Positions 26,034 through 32,928 of a DNA stretch of 35,956 nt are shown here, one piece after another. Location: NCBI GenBank assembly GCA_037440385.1, contig JBBIUI010000013.1:1-35956 (forward strand). The letters are read 5' to 3'. The translations under genes were made by a program, and so were the position numbers. This DNA is from CG2-30-68-42 sp037440385 (GTDB taxonomy: Bacteria; Pseudomonadota; Gammaproteobacteria; Burkholderiales; Rhodocyclaceae). The notes under the pieces were generated by a model. It did not search any database, was not told the DNA's origin, and saw nothing but the letters and a program-made list of their open reading frames with translations. Positions within the stretch are counted from its first letter, which is position 1; each line of letters starts with the position of its first letter.

Positions 26034-26212
26034 ACCAGGATCGTCGATCGGCCGGCCCTTCGGGACTGCACGGGCGCCGGCGGCCGCCTTGCGGCGTGTT
26101 GCCGCCCGTCGTGCGTGCCCATGGCTTGCGCGATCGGCGGTTCGCCGTATGACGATGCGCTCGAAACGCGCAACGGCCTCCTCGTGCCCCGTAAAGGGCG
26201 ATCCGGACTGAG
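26034..26212. other. non-coding stretch before the MITE-like element
   Basis: No recognisable gene. A GC-rich dyad ACGGGCG (26070-26076) / CGCCCGT (26103-26109), with competing inner stems, may end the preceding transcript but has no T-tract. Just after it the first copy of the 206-bp element starts, so the whole gene-free interval up to coq7 is 395 bp. Confidence 0.6.
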
Positions 26213-26418
26213 CCCAGATTGTCCATTAGACCGGGCAGAGGCTGTTTGAGGGCAGTTACCCCTACCGCATTTGCCCTACGCGGCGGCTTGGGGCCTGCGG
26301 GCGGCATCTTTGCGCCCGCGCTCCTCGCCGATAGACACGGTTATCGGCTCGTCGCGCGAACGCAGCCCTGCTCGCCCTCGGCTGCCCGATCCGCTCGCGT
26401 TCCAATGGACAATCTGGG
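26213..26418 (+). mobile_element. 206-bp MITE-like element, copy 1 (before coq7)
   Basis: Perfect 15-bp terminal inverted repeats CCCAGATTGTCCATT / AATGGACAATCTGGG, extending imperfectly to about 22 bp. Flanked by the 5-bp direct repeat CTGAG (26208-26212 and 26419-26423). The second copy at 32929-33134 is the reverse complement and matches at 205 of 206 positions (26388 G versus A). No transposase fits in it. Three hairpins lie inside: AGGGCA/TGCCCT (26249-26277), GCGGGCG/CGCCCGC (26297-26319) and GCCGATA/TATCGGC (26327-26348). A frame with TTG start at 26219 is open through the element (67 codons) and stops at a TGA in the target duplication (26420-26422), six bases before the coq7 ATG. The element family is not one I recognise. 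Confidence 0.9.
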
Positions 26419-26428
26419 CTGAGTTGTC

Positions 26429-27043
26429 ATGGACCGCGCGATCCTGCAGTTCGACCGATTGTTGCGGACGATCTTCGCGCATGGCCGATCCACGCGCTCG
26501 ATCGGCGAGGGCTTGCCGGATGTGACCCTGCCGGATGCGCAAAGACGCCATGTGGCCGCACTGATGCGAGTCGATCACTGCGGCGAGGTTTGCGCGCAGG
26601 CGCTCTACCAGGGGCAAAGCCTGACCGCGGGCGATCCGGCGCTCGCCGCCGCGTTGCAGCGTGCCGCCGACGAGGAAACCGACCATTTGGTCTGGACCGG
26701 AATGCGCCTGAAGGAACTGGGCGGGCGCCCGAGCGTGCTCAATCCGCTCTGGTACGCGGGCGCCTTTGCGATGGGCGCACTGGCGGGCCGTGCCGGACGG
26801 GCATGGAATCTCGCGTTCGTCGCGGAAACGGAACGGCAGGTCGAGGAACACCTGAGCGACCATCTGGAAAGGCTGCCTGCGGCCGACGGCAAGTCGCGTG
26901 CCATCCTCGAGCGGATGAAGGCGGATGAAATCCGGCACGGCCGGACCGCAACGGCGCTCGGTGCGCGGCAGATGCCGCCCGTGGTCCGGCTCGCGATGAA
27001 AATGGCCTCGCGGGTGATGACCCGGACCGCGTACTGGATTTGA
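26429..27043 (+). CDS. coq7: 2-nonaprenyl-3-methyl-6-methoxy-1,4-benzoquinol hydroxylase (Coq7)
   Basis: Diiron monooxygenase for the last ring hydroxylation of ubiquinone. The protein has 204 residues. It starts MDRAILQFDRLLRTIFA, like its relatives. The metal ligands are visible in RVDHCGEVCAQALY (E53), DEETDHLVW (E82/E83 region, H86), the AETERQVEEHL helix, and DEIRHG. The start ATG lies 5 bp from a transposon target duplication, and the native leader is pushed 206 bp away. No ribosome site is obvious between the element and the ATG. Its function is aerobic respiration. The neighbour OsmC gene is convergent. Confidence 0.96.
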   Translation: MDRAILQFDRLLRTIFAHGRSTRSIGEGLPDVTLPDAQRRHVAALMRVDHCGEVCAQALYQGQSLTAGDPALAAALQRAADEETDHLVWTGMRLKELGGRPSVLNPLWYAGAFAMGALAGRAGRAWNLAFVAETERQVEEHLSDHLERLPAADGKSRAILERMKADEIRHGRTATALGARQMPPVVRLAMKMASRVMTRTAYWI

Positions 27044-27052
27044 GCCGCGCGG

Positions 27053-27469
27053 TCAGTCCGGGACGATTTCCACGTCGTGGGTGATCTGGGCGGTCTTGGC
27101 CAGCATCGCCGAAGCGGAGCAGTATTTCTCGGCCGACAGGGCGACGGCGCGTTCGACGGCATCGGCCTTCAGATCCTTCCCGCGAATCGTGTAATGCAGG
27201 TGGATGCGGGTGAAGACCTTGGGGTCGGACTGCGCACGCTCGGCCTTCAGGCTGACCTCGCAACCGGTGATCCGTTGCCGGCCACGCTTCAGGATGAGTA
27301 CGACGTCGTAGGCTGAACACCCGCCGGTTCCTGCGAGCAGCAGCTCCATCGGGCGCGGCGCCAGATTCTGTCCGCCACCCTCCGCTGCGCCATCCATGAC
27401 GACCATGTGTCCGCTCGACGTCTGCGCGGCGAAGCTCATTCCGCCGATCCAGCGGATCTTGCATTCCAT
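27053..27469 (-). CDS. OsmC-family protein (YhfA-like)
   Basis: A 138-residue protein starting MECKIRWIGGMSFAAQTSSG. The two conserved redox cysteines are in AGTGGCSAYDVV and EKYCSASAML. The first follows the family motif PRPMELLLAG. OsmC/YhfA members reduce organic hydroperoxides or bind small oxidants. ATG 27469 has a very good ribosome site (GGAGGTGC). It is convergent with coq7 (10 bp apart), a pairing common in betaproteobacteria. Confidence 0.92.
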   Translation of the reverse strand: MECKIRWIGGMSFAAQTSSGHMVVMDGAAEGGGQNLAPRPMELLLAGTGGCSAYDVVLILKRGRQRITGCEVSLKAERAQSDPKVFTRIHLHYTIRGKDLKADAVERAVALSAEKYCSASAMLAKTAQITHDVEIVPD

Positions 27470-27620
27470 GGCGCACCTCCTGCAGGGGATTCTAACCCGC
27501 AACGCCCCGGTGGCGTTCGCGCGGCGCGGGTCGTGCGCGGCCTTGCGTGCCACGATGGTCCTGACGCTGCCGGTTCTCTGTCGGTGCAAGAAAGGCGCAG
27601 CCGGACGGGCTCCGGTACCC

Positions 27621-27731
27621 TGTCATTGCGAGGAGGGCGAAGCTCCCACGAAGCGATCTCGCGCGAAGCGCGCCGTGACCGTCCGGTACGCCGGGAGATT
27701 GCTTCGTCGCTTCCCTCCTCGCAATGGCGGG
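27621..27731. repeat. REP-like interspersed palindromic repeat
   Basis: The ends are inverted repeats CATTGCGAGGAGGG (27624-27637) and CCCTCCTCGCAATG (27713-27726). The imperfect homology continues inward through GAAGC...ACGAAGC(G/A)ATCTC. This is the well-known CATTGCGAG...CTCGCAATG type of intergenic repeat seen across many bacteria. It carries no coding capacity; its six-frame translations contain the HCEEGSDEAI-type peptides that appear in misannotated proteins. Confidence 0.85.
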
Positions 27732-27930
27732 GAACGAGATCGGACTTGCAGTGATGCGTTGCGGCAAACAAACCAACGCTATCGCTGTGTAGACTCACGT
27801 ACGGACCTTGCAGATCCTGCCGATACGATGACGTACGCAGAACATATGCTATTAAACAATAGGTTACGACCAACCCCTCATTTCTGATGGCATGATAAGT
27901 AAAATGATAGTGCGACGCACAAAAAAGAGC

Positions 27931-27959
27931 TTGCATTTCTTCCCGGACTCAGTGACAAT
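27931..27959 (+). promoter_or_regulatory. candidate promoter of the small RNA at 27966
   Basis: TTGCAT (27931-27936) and GACAAT (27954-27959), 17 bp apart, with an A-rich stretch (CACAAAAAAGAG) directly upstream that could act as an UP element. Confidence 0.45.
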
Positions 27960-27965
27960 GCACGC

Positions 27966-28057
27966 AGTTCGATGCTTCATGCATCCAGGTTTTGTCTCCT
28001 CCACCCTCCTCCTTTGGTGTGGATTTCGCGCAATCCTTCGGGGTTGCGCTTTTTTTT
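27966..28057 (+). ncRNA. candidate small RNA with CCUCC-loop hairpin
   Basis: Three hairpins follow each other on the plus strand: GATGC/GCATC (27971-27985); CCACC with GGTG(T)GG (28001-28022), whose loop reads CTCCTCCTTT; and a terminator stem GCGCAATCC / GGGTTGCGC (28028-28036 with 28041-28049) closed by a TTCG tetraloop and followed by eight T. No gene reads into this terminator from the left (the OsmC gene runs the other way), so an independent short transcript of ~90 nt explains it best. The exposed CCUCC could pair with Shine-Dalgarno sites, as known for C-rich-loop regulatory RNAs. The 5' end is inferred from the promoter at 27931-27959. Confidence 0.58.
28028..28057 (+). terminator. 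intrinsic terminator, TTCG tetraloop
   Basis: 9-bp stem with one G-U pair, UUCG loop and eight T. It lies 115 bp before rplM on the same strand, upstream of the rplM promoter. Confidence 0.95.
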
Positions 28058-28109
28058 CGCGCGCGCGTCCGCGATTCGTTGCTTCGAGGCTGCCTGGTCG
28101 CCCGTTCGT

Positions 28110-28139
28110 TTGACACCCGTCGTCGGCTTGCAATACAAT
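28110..28139 (+). promoter_or_regulatory. sigma-70 promoter of rplM-rpsI
   Basis: Perfect -35 TTGACA (28110-28115) and -10 TACAAT (28134-28139), 18-bp spacer, predicted start about 27 bp before the rplM ATG. Confidence 0.88.
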
Positions 28140-28172
28140 CCGCCGCTTTCCGCATCTGCCCAAGCATCCCAA

Positions 28173-28601
28173 ATGAAGACGTTCTCGGCCAAGCCGGAAG
28201 AGGTAAAACGCGACTGGTACGTCATCGACGCGGCCGACAAGGTCCTCGGCCGTCTCGCCGTGGAGGTGGCGCGGCGCCTGCGCGGCAAGCACAAGCCGGA
28301 ATTTACGCCGCATGTGGATACGGGCGACTATCTGATCGTGGTGAACGTCGACAAGCTGCGCGTGACCGGCGACAAGTCGGAGCAGAAGAAATACTTCCGG
28401 CACAGCGGCTATCCGGGTGGCATCTACGAGGCCAATTTCTCCAAGCTGCACAAGCGTTTCCCGGGTCGGGTCCTCGAAAAGGCGGTGAAAGGAATGTTGC
28501 CGAAAGGACCTCTCGGGTATGCGATGCTCAAGAAACTGAAGGTTTACTCCGGCGGAGACCATCCGCACCAGGCGCAACAGCCGAAGGCGTTGGCGATCTG
28601 A
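28173..28601 (+). CDS. rplM: 50S ribosomal protein L13
   Basis: A 142-residue protein, the standard length. Conserved segments are MKTFSAKPEEVKRDWYVIDA, VLGRLAVEVARRLRGKHK and VEKAVKGMLPKGPLG-like (here LEKAVKGMLPKGPLGYAML). The start at ATG 28173 is set by homology; an open frame upstream is not coding. No good ribosome site is visible. It forms an operon with rpsI (15 bp apart), as in nearly all bacteria. Confidence 0.98.
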   Translation: MKTFSAKPEEVKRDWYVIDAADKVLGRLAVEVARRLRGKHKPEFTPHVDTGDYLIVVNVDKLRVTGDKSEQKKYFRHSGYPGGIYEANFSKLHKRFPGRVLEKAVKGMLPKGPLGYAMLKKLKVYSGGDHPHQAQQPKALAI

Positions 28602-28616
28602 GGAAGGCATAGGGCG

Positions 28617-29012
28617 ATGGCTGCGACGAATTCAAACTGTGGGACGGGACGGCGCAAGACCGCGGTGGCCCGGGTTTTGATGAGACGGGGGACCGGGAAG
28701 ATCCTGGTCAATGGCAAACCGGTCGACGAGTACTTCGGCCGCGAGACCGGGCGTATGATCGTTCGGCAGCCGCTGGAACTGGTCGAACGTTCGGGCGACT
28801 TCGACATTTTCGTCAACGTGAACGGCGGCGGTGAATCCGGCCAGGCAGGCGCAGTGCGACACGGCATCACCCGAGCCCTGATCGACTACGACGAATCGCT
28901 CAAGCCGGCATTGCGCAAGGGCGGTTTTGTGACCCGCGATGCGCGAGAGGTGGAGCGCAAGAAGGTCGGTCTGCACAAGGCTCGTCGGCGCAAACAGTTC
29001 TCCAAGCGCTGA
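28617..29012 (+). CDS. rpsI: 30S ribosomal protein S9
   Basis: A 131-residue protein with GTGRRKTAVARVLMRRG, GQAGAVRHGITRALID and the basic C-terminal tail KARRRKQFSKR that contacts the P-site tRNA. Second gene of the rplM operon, with a terminator 15 bp downstream. Confidence 0.98.
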   Translation: MAATNSNCGTGRRKTAVARVLMRRGTGKILVNGKPVDEYFGRETGRMIVRQPLELVERSGDFDIFVNVNGGGESGQAGAVRHGITRALIDYDESLKPALRKGGFVTRDAREVERKKVGLHKARRRKQFSKR

Positions 29013-29026
29013 GGCAGACCTGGAAA

Positions 29027-29051
29027 GAGCCGCCGCAAGGGCGGCTTTTTT
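29027..29051 (+). terminator. intrinsic terminator of rplM-rpsI
   Basis: Stem GCCGCC / GGCGGC (29029-29034 with 29040-29045), loop GCAAG, followed by six T. Confidence 0.93.
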
Positions 29052-29110
29052 CTTCGTGCGCCTGTGAAGCGAGCGTTCCAGGCTTGCCGTGACGGGAGCA
29101 GGAGGTCGGG

Positions 29111-30139
29111 ATGATCAAGGTCGGCGTCGTCGGAGCGACGGGTTATACGGGTGCGGAGCTGCTGCGCCTGCTCGCCCAGCATCCGGAAGTCCGGCTCGAG
29201 GCGGTCACGTCCCGCGGCCAGGCGGGCATCGCGGTTTCGGAACTTTTTCCCAGTCTGCGTGGACGCGTCGGCCTGTCGTTTTCCGATCCGTCGGACGGCG
29301 TCCTGAACGAGTGTAATCTGGTGTTTTTCGCGACCCCGAACGGTGTTGCGATGAAACAGGCCGGAGCCCTGCTCGAGGCGGGAGTCAAGGTCATCGACCT
29401 CGCTGCCGACTTCCGCATCCGCGATGTCGCCGAATGGCAGCGGTGGTACGGCATGCCCCATGCCGCGCCGCAACTGCTCGCCGAGGCCGTCTATGGGTTG
29501 CCGGAGATCAATCGGGAGCGAATCCGGCACGCCCGGCTCGTCGCCAATCCCGGTTGTTATCCGACGGCGGTCCAGCTCGGCTTCCTGCCGCTGGTCGAGG
29601 CCGGCGTGGTCGACCTGGACTGCCTGATCGCGGACGCCGCGTCCGGTGTCTCCGGTGCCGGACGCAAGGCCGAGATCGGCAGCCTGTTCGGCGAAACCGC
29701 GGACAGCTTCAAGGCCTACGCGGTGCCCGGTCACCGGCATCTGCCTGAAATTCGCCAGGGATTGTCGGCTGCGGCGCGCCGTGGCGTCGGTCTGACCTTC
29801 GTTCCCCATCTCGCGCCGATGATACGCGGCATCCATGCCACGCTTTATGCGAAAGTGATTTCCCGCGTGGACATTCGCGAGCTCTACGAGGAGCGTTACC
29901 GGGGCGAGCCGTTCGTCGACCTGATGCCGGAAGGCAGCCACCCGGATACCCGTTCGGTGAGGGCCTCCAATGTTTGCCGGATCGCGCTGCACCGTCCGCA
30001 GGCAGGCGACATGCTGGTCGTTCTTTCGGTGATCGACAATCTGGTCAAGGGGGCGGCCGGTCAAGCGGTGCAAAACATGAATCTCCTGTTCGGGTTCGAC
30101 GAATGCGCTGGGCTTACGCAGATTCCCGTGCTTCCCTGA
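29111..30139 (+). CDS. argC: N-acetyl-gamma-glutamyl-phosphate reductase
   Basis: NADPH-dependent reduction of N-acetylglutamyl phosphate, third step of arginine synthesis (argB is at 6.5 kb). The protein has 342 residues. The nucleotide-binding start is KVGVVGATGYTGAELLRLL, and the catalytic cysteine is in LVANPGCYPTAVQLGF. A conserved late segment is VPGHRHLPEI. Type 1 by length. The ATG is preceded by GGAGCAGGAGG. Placement behind rpsI is typical of betaproteobacteria. Confidence 0.97.
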   Translation: MIKVGVVGATGYTGAELLRLLAQHPEVRLEAVTSRGQAGIAVSELFPSLRGRVGLSFSDPSDGVLNECNLVFFATPNGVAMKQAGALLEAGVKVIDLAADFRIRDVAEWQRWYGMPHAAPQLLAEAVYGLPEINRERIRHARLVANPGCYPTAVQLGFLPLVEAGVVDLDCLIADAASGVSGAGRKAEIGSLFGETADSFKAYAVPGHRHLPEIRQGLSAAARRGVGLTFVPHLAPMIRGIHATLYAKVISRVDIRELYEERYRGEPFVDLMPEGSHPDTRSVRASNVCRIALHRPQAGDMLVVLSVIDNLVKGAAGQAVQNMNLLFGFDECAGLTQIPVLP

Positions 30140-30876
30140 TCCTGCGCCGCTGGCTGGCGCGGCTGGGCGTCGGCGCGCCGCGCATGGCCGTGCGCACGCA
30201 GCTGCCCTGGACCATGCGGGGCTTCGTCTGGGGCGTCGCGCTGGCGCTCGCCGTGGCAGCGGGCGGCTGGCTGTTCGACGCCGGGCGCCGGTCCGGCGGG
30301 TTCGATCAGGTCGAATCCGCTCGTCAGGTACAGGCGTTACGGGGCAGGATCTGGGATCTCGAGCGGGAGACCGCCAAGCTGCGCGCGATCGCCCATGCGT
30401 CGGAGAGCAATCTCAAGATGGAGCGTGCGGCGCAGGACCAATTGGCTGCCGAATTGCGGGCGTTGCAGGACGAAAACGCCAGGTTGAAGCAGGACATGGC
30501 GTTCTTCGACAATCTCGAAGCCGCGAGTGCGGGGGGCGCGTCCGGCCCGTCCATCGACCGCCTGCAGGTCGAGCCCGATTCGGTTACCGGCCAGTATCGG
30601 TATCGAATGCTGTTGGTATATCGATCCACCGACCGGAGCCCTCGGTACTCCGGCTCGTACGAGCTGCATGTCGCGCTGGAGCGTTCCGGCAAGCGTGCTA
30701 TGATGGTTTTGCCGCAGGGGTCCGGCACCGACAGCGCACGATTCAGGCTGGACTTCCGCTATTTTCGCAGCGTCAGCGGCGTGTTTCGAGTACCCGATGG
30801 CAGCCGGGCCCTGAGCGTGGAAGTCAAGCTGCTTCAGCGTGGCGCCGTCAAGGCGTCGCAGACCGTGCTGCTGTGA
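30103..30876 (+). CDS. membrane-anchored coiled-coil protein (DUF6776-like)
   Basis: About 257 residues. A single membrane segment (RGFVWGVALALAVAAGGWLF, about 40-58) is followed by a coiled coil of about 80 residues (from SARQVQALRGRIWDLERETA to ALQDENARLKQDMAFFDNL). A C-terminal beta-rich domain follows (VTGQYRYRMLLVYRSTDRSP, FRLDFRYFRSVSGVFRVP). The position between argC and a bactofilin gene matches the DUF6776 protein of betaproteobacteria, to which I assign it with moderate confidence. The ATG at 30103 overlaps argC by 37 bp; ATGs at 30184 or 30214 are alternatives. Neighbours suggest a role at the cell envelope or cytoskeleton. Confidence 0.75.
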   Translation: MRWAYADSRASLILRRWLARLGVGAPRMAVRTQLPWTMRGFVWGVALALAVAAGGWLFDAGRRSGGFDQVESARQVQALRGRIWDLERETAKLRAIAHASESNLKMERAAQDQLAAELRALQDENARLKQDMAFFDNLEAASAGGASGPSIDRLQVEPDSVTGQYRYRMLLVYRSTDRSPRYSGSYELHVALERSGKRAMMVLPQGSGTDSARFRLDFRYFRSVSGVFRVPDGSRALSVEVKLLQRGAVKASQTVLL

Positions 30877-30954
30877 CCGGGTTCGTCCATCGGGGTGGGT
30901 GCAGGGCCGCGGGGCTGCCAAACGGATTATCTGGATTCACCCTGGAGGGCCGCG

Positions 30955-31350
30955 ATGTTTTTCGGGAAAACGCGGAAACGGCAAGGTCGCATCGATAGTC
31001 TGATCGGTGCAGGCACGCGGATCGACGGCAATGTCACGTTCGTCGGAGGGCTTCGTATCGATGGCCGGGTACACGGAAACGTGGTCGGCGAGGCCGAGTC
31101 CTCCAGTACGCTGGTCGTCAGCGAGCACGGCGTGGTCGAGGGCGAGGTGCGGGCGTCTCACTGTGTCATCAACGGTTCGGTCGCAGGTCCGATCCACGCG
31201 GTGGAGTTCCTGGAACTCCAGGCGGGTGCGCGAGTCACAGGGGACGTGACTTATTCGAACCTGGAGATGCACAAGGGTGCCGCAGTCGAGGGGCGTCTGG
31301 TTCGCCAGGTCACACCGGAGAGAGCCCTGAAGCTTGCATCGAGTCATTGA
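30955..31350 (+). CDS. bactofilin
   Basis: Cytoskeletal polymer-forming protein of 131 residues. The beta-helical DUF583 core has repeats of the type GAGTRIDGNVTFVGGLRIDG, VEGEVRASHCVINGSVAG and GDVTYSNLEMHKGAAVEGRL. The short N-terminal MFFGKTRKR is a typical membrane-targeting end. The ribosome site is GGAGGG. Bactofilins scaffold cell-wall enzymes, and an M23 endopeptidase gene is close by (33.1 kb), as in many genomes. Confidence 0.95.
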   Translation: MFFGKTRKRQGRIDSLIGAGTRIDGNVTFVGGLRIDGRVHGNVVGEAESSSTLVVSEHGVVEGEVRASHCVINGSVAGPIHAVEFLELQAGARVTGDVTYSNLEMHKGAAVEGRLVRQVTPERALKLASSH

Positions 31351-31406
31351 CCGGGCGCCGGTGGACCCGGATAATGGATCACGGATCAACGTTCAAGGAG
31401 TGATGG

Positions 31407-31757
31407 ATGAATGCCGCGACTGAAATGCCCGTTCCCGTGATCTTCACCGATTCGGCCGCCACCAAGGTCAGACAGCTCATCGAGGAGGAGGGCAACGCGA
31501 CCCTGAAGCTTCGCGTTTTCGTCACCGGCGGCGGATGCTCGGGTTTCCAGTATGGGTTCACGTTCGAGGAATCGACGAACGAGGATGACACCGTCCTGGA
31601 GAAGAACGGTGTGACGCTGCTGATCGATCCGATGAGCTATCAGTATCTGGTGGGCGCGGAAATCGACTACCAGGAAGGGCTGGAGGGGGCGCAGTTCGTC
31701 ATCAAGAATCCGAACGCCACCAGCACCTGCGGCTGCGGTTCGTCGTTCTCCGCCTGA
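31407..31757 (+). CDS. erpA: iron-sulfur cluster insertion protein ErpA
   Basis: A-type carrier of 116 residues that hands [4Fe-4S] clusters to target enzymes. The three cluster cysteines are in VTGGGCSGFQYGF and STCGCGSSF. The ribosome site AAGGAG precedes the start. A second ATG 4 bp upstream is out of frame. Convergent with anmK; the gap holds an imperfect dyad ACGCGGC...GCCGCGT (31777-31809) without a T-tract that may serve both transcripts. Confidence 0.96.
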   Translation: MNAATEMPVPVIFTDSAATKVRQLIEEEGNATLKLRVFVTGGGCSGFQYGFTFEESTNEDDTVLEKNGVTLLIDPMSYQYLVGAEIDYQEGLEGAQFVIKNPNATSTCGCGSSFSA

Positions 31758-31820
31758 TTCTCCGTTGGACGTTCCGACGCGGCGAGGGCGGGTTCGGCCC
31801 TAGCCGCGTTCGTATCCCGG

Positions 31821-32921
31821 TCACGCCGGATAGATCGCGCCGAGCACGCGCGGTCCGCTGGCCCCGGTTGCGCCCGGCACGTTTCCGGGCCGGCCTTCCA
31901 TCGCGCATTTGGCGAGCCACGCGAACGCTGCCGCCTCGACCTGTTCGGCAGCGATTCCGGCAGCATCGGTGGTGCGCACGCGGGCATCGGGAATCCGCTG
32001 CGCGAGGCGCTTCAACAGCGTTGCGTTGCGCGCTCCGCCGCCGCAAACCAGTATTTCGCCTGCTCCGCCACACCATCGGTCGATCGCCTGCGCAGCGCTC
32101 GTCGCGGTAAATTCCAACAGCGTCGCCTGGACGTCCGCGGGGTCTTCCGTTCCGCCTAGAAGCGATTCGACCCACGGCAGATCGAACTGCTCCTGCCCGC
32201 AGCTCTTCGGTGGCCCGAGGGCGAGAAAGGGGTGCTTCATCATCGACGCGAGCAATCCCGCGAGTGGCTTGCCGCGCGCCGCAACTTCCCCGTTCTCGTC
32301 GTACCGCCTGCCGAATTTCGCCTCGATCCACGCGTCCATCAGCGTATTGCCGGGTCCGCAGTCGAAGCCGCCGGCGCCGCGGTCGAACGGGAGATCGGTC
32401 AGATTGGCGATTCCGCCCAGATTCAAAACGATGCGATGGCGATCCGGATCACGGAATACCGCTTCGTGGAAAGCGGGTACCAACGGAGCGCCCTGGCCGC
32501 CGGCAGCCAGATCGCGGCTGCGGAAGTCGGCCACTACCGTGATGCCCGTCAGCTCCGCGAGCATCGCGGCGTTGCCGATCTGGATCGAGTAGCCGAGCTC
32601 GGGACGATGGCGGACGGTCTGTCCGTGGCATCCGATCGCCGCGATGCGGGATTCTCCGTTCGGTCCCGTCGACAGCAGGCCGGAAACACACCGCGCGTAG
32701 GTTTTCGCGAGTTGTGCCGCTGCAAGGGCGGCCCGGTTCAGTTCATCGTCGCCTGGGACGCGCAGCCGACGAAGTGCGTCGCGCAGTTCGTCGGAGTAGG
32801 CCAGGTGAAACGACCGGACCACGCGGCAGGGCGCGGCCGACAAATCGACGAGGACGGCGTCCACACCGTCCAGGCTGGTGCCCGACATCAGCCCGACATA
32901 CAGATCTGGGCGTGCGGCCAC
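31821..32921 (-). CDS. anmK: anhydro-N-acetylmuramic acid kinase
   Basis: Phosphorylates and opens 1,6-anhydro-MurNAc from cell-wall turnover. The protein has 366 residues. Conserved motifs are VGLMSGTSLDGVDAVLVD at the N-terminus, IGCHGQTVRHRP, GGIANLT and DCGPGNTLMDAW. The start is GTG 32921. The second copy of the 206-bp element ends 7 bp upstream of it. Before the insertion the M23 stop codon would have been 3 bp from this GTG, so the two genes formed a coupled pair. No independent ribosome site is visible in the remaining 7 bp. Confidence 0.96.
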   Translation of the reverse strand: MAARPDLYVGLMSGTSLDGVDAVLVDLSAAPCRVVRSFHLAYSDELRDALRRLRVPGDDELNRAALAAAQLAKTYARCVSGLLSTGPNGESRIAAIGCHGQTVRHRPELGYSIQIGNAAMLAELTGITVVADFRSRDLAAGGQGAPLVPAFHEAVFRDPDRHRIVLNLGGIANLTDLPFDRGAGGFDCGPGNTLMDAWIEAKFGRRYDENGEVAARGKPLAGLLASMMKHPFLALGPPKSCGQEQFDLPWVESLLGGTEDPADVQATLLEFTATSAAQAIDRWCGGAGEILVCGGGARNATLLKRLAQRIPDARVRTTDAAGIAAEQVEAAAFAWLAKCAMEGRPGNVPGATGASGPRVLGAIYPA

Positions 32922-32928
32922 GGATCAG

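Larger units (their letters stand above)
27470..28172. other. 703-bp intergenic region between the OsmC gene and rplM
   Basis: In order: about 150 bp of unremarkable GC-rich DNA; a REP-like palindromic repeat (27621-27731); a stretch from about 27740 to 27960 that is visibly richer in A+T than anything else in the window, with no gene seen (GAACATATGCTATTAAACAA, GATAAGTAAAATGATAG); a candidate small RNA with promoter and terminator (27931-28057); and the rplM promoter (28110-28139). Confidence 0.7.

Noticed and set aside
26219..26422. 67-codon frame inside the repeated element (TTG start), as a protein gene
   Set aside because: It has a TTG start within the terminal repeat, no ribosome site, and a composition rich in Arg, Pro and Ala as expected by chance in GC-rich DNA. 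It is of interest only as a possible translated leader.
27396..27936. Open frames on both strands across 27.4-27.9 kb
   Set aside because: They contain HCEEGSDEAI-type peptides, which come from translation of the REP-like repeat, and no known domain.
28028..28057. Attenuator of rplM
   Set aside because: The rplM promoter with a perfect TTGACA lies after the terminator, so the terminator does not sit in the main rplM leader.
31777..31810. Intrinsic terminator between erpA and anmK
   Set aside because: There is an imperfect dyad (ACGCGGC...GCCGCGT) but no run of T on either side, so it is not listed as a terminator.
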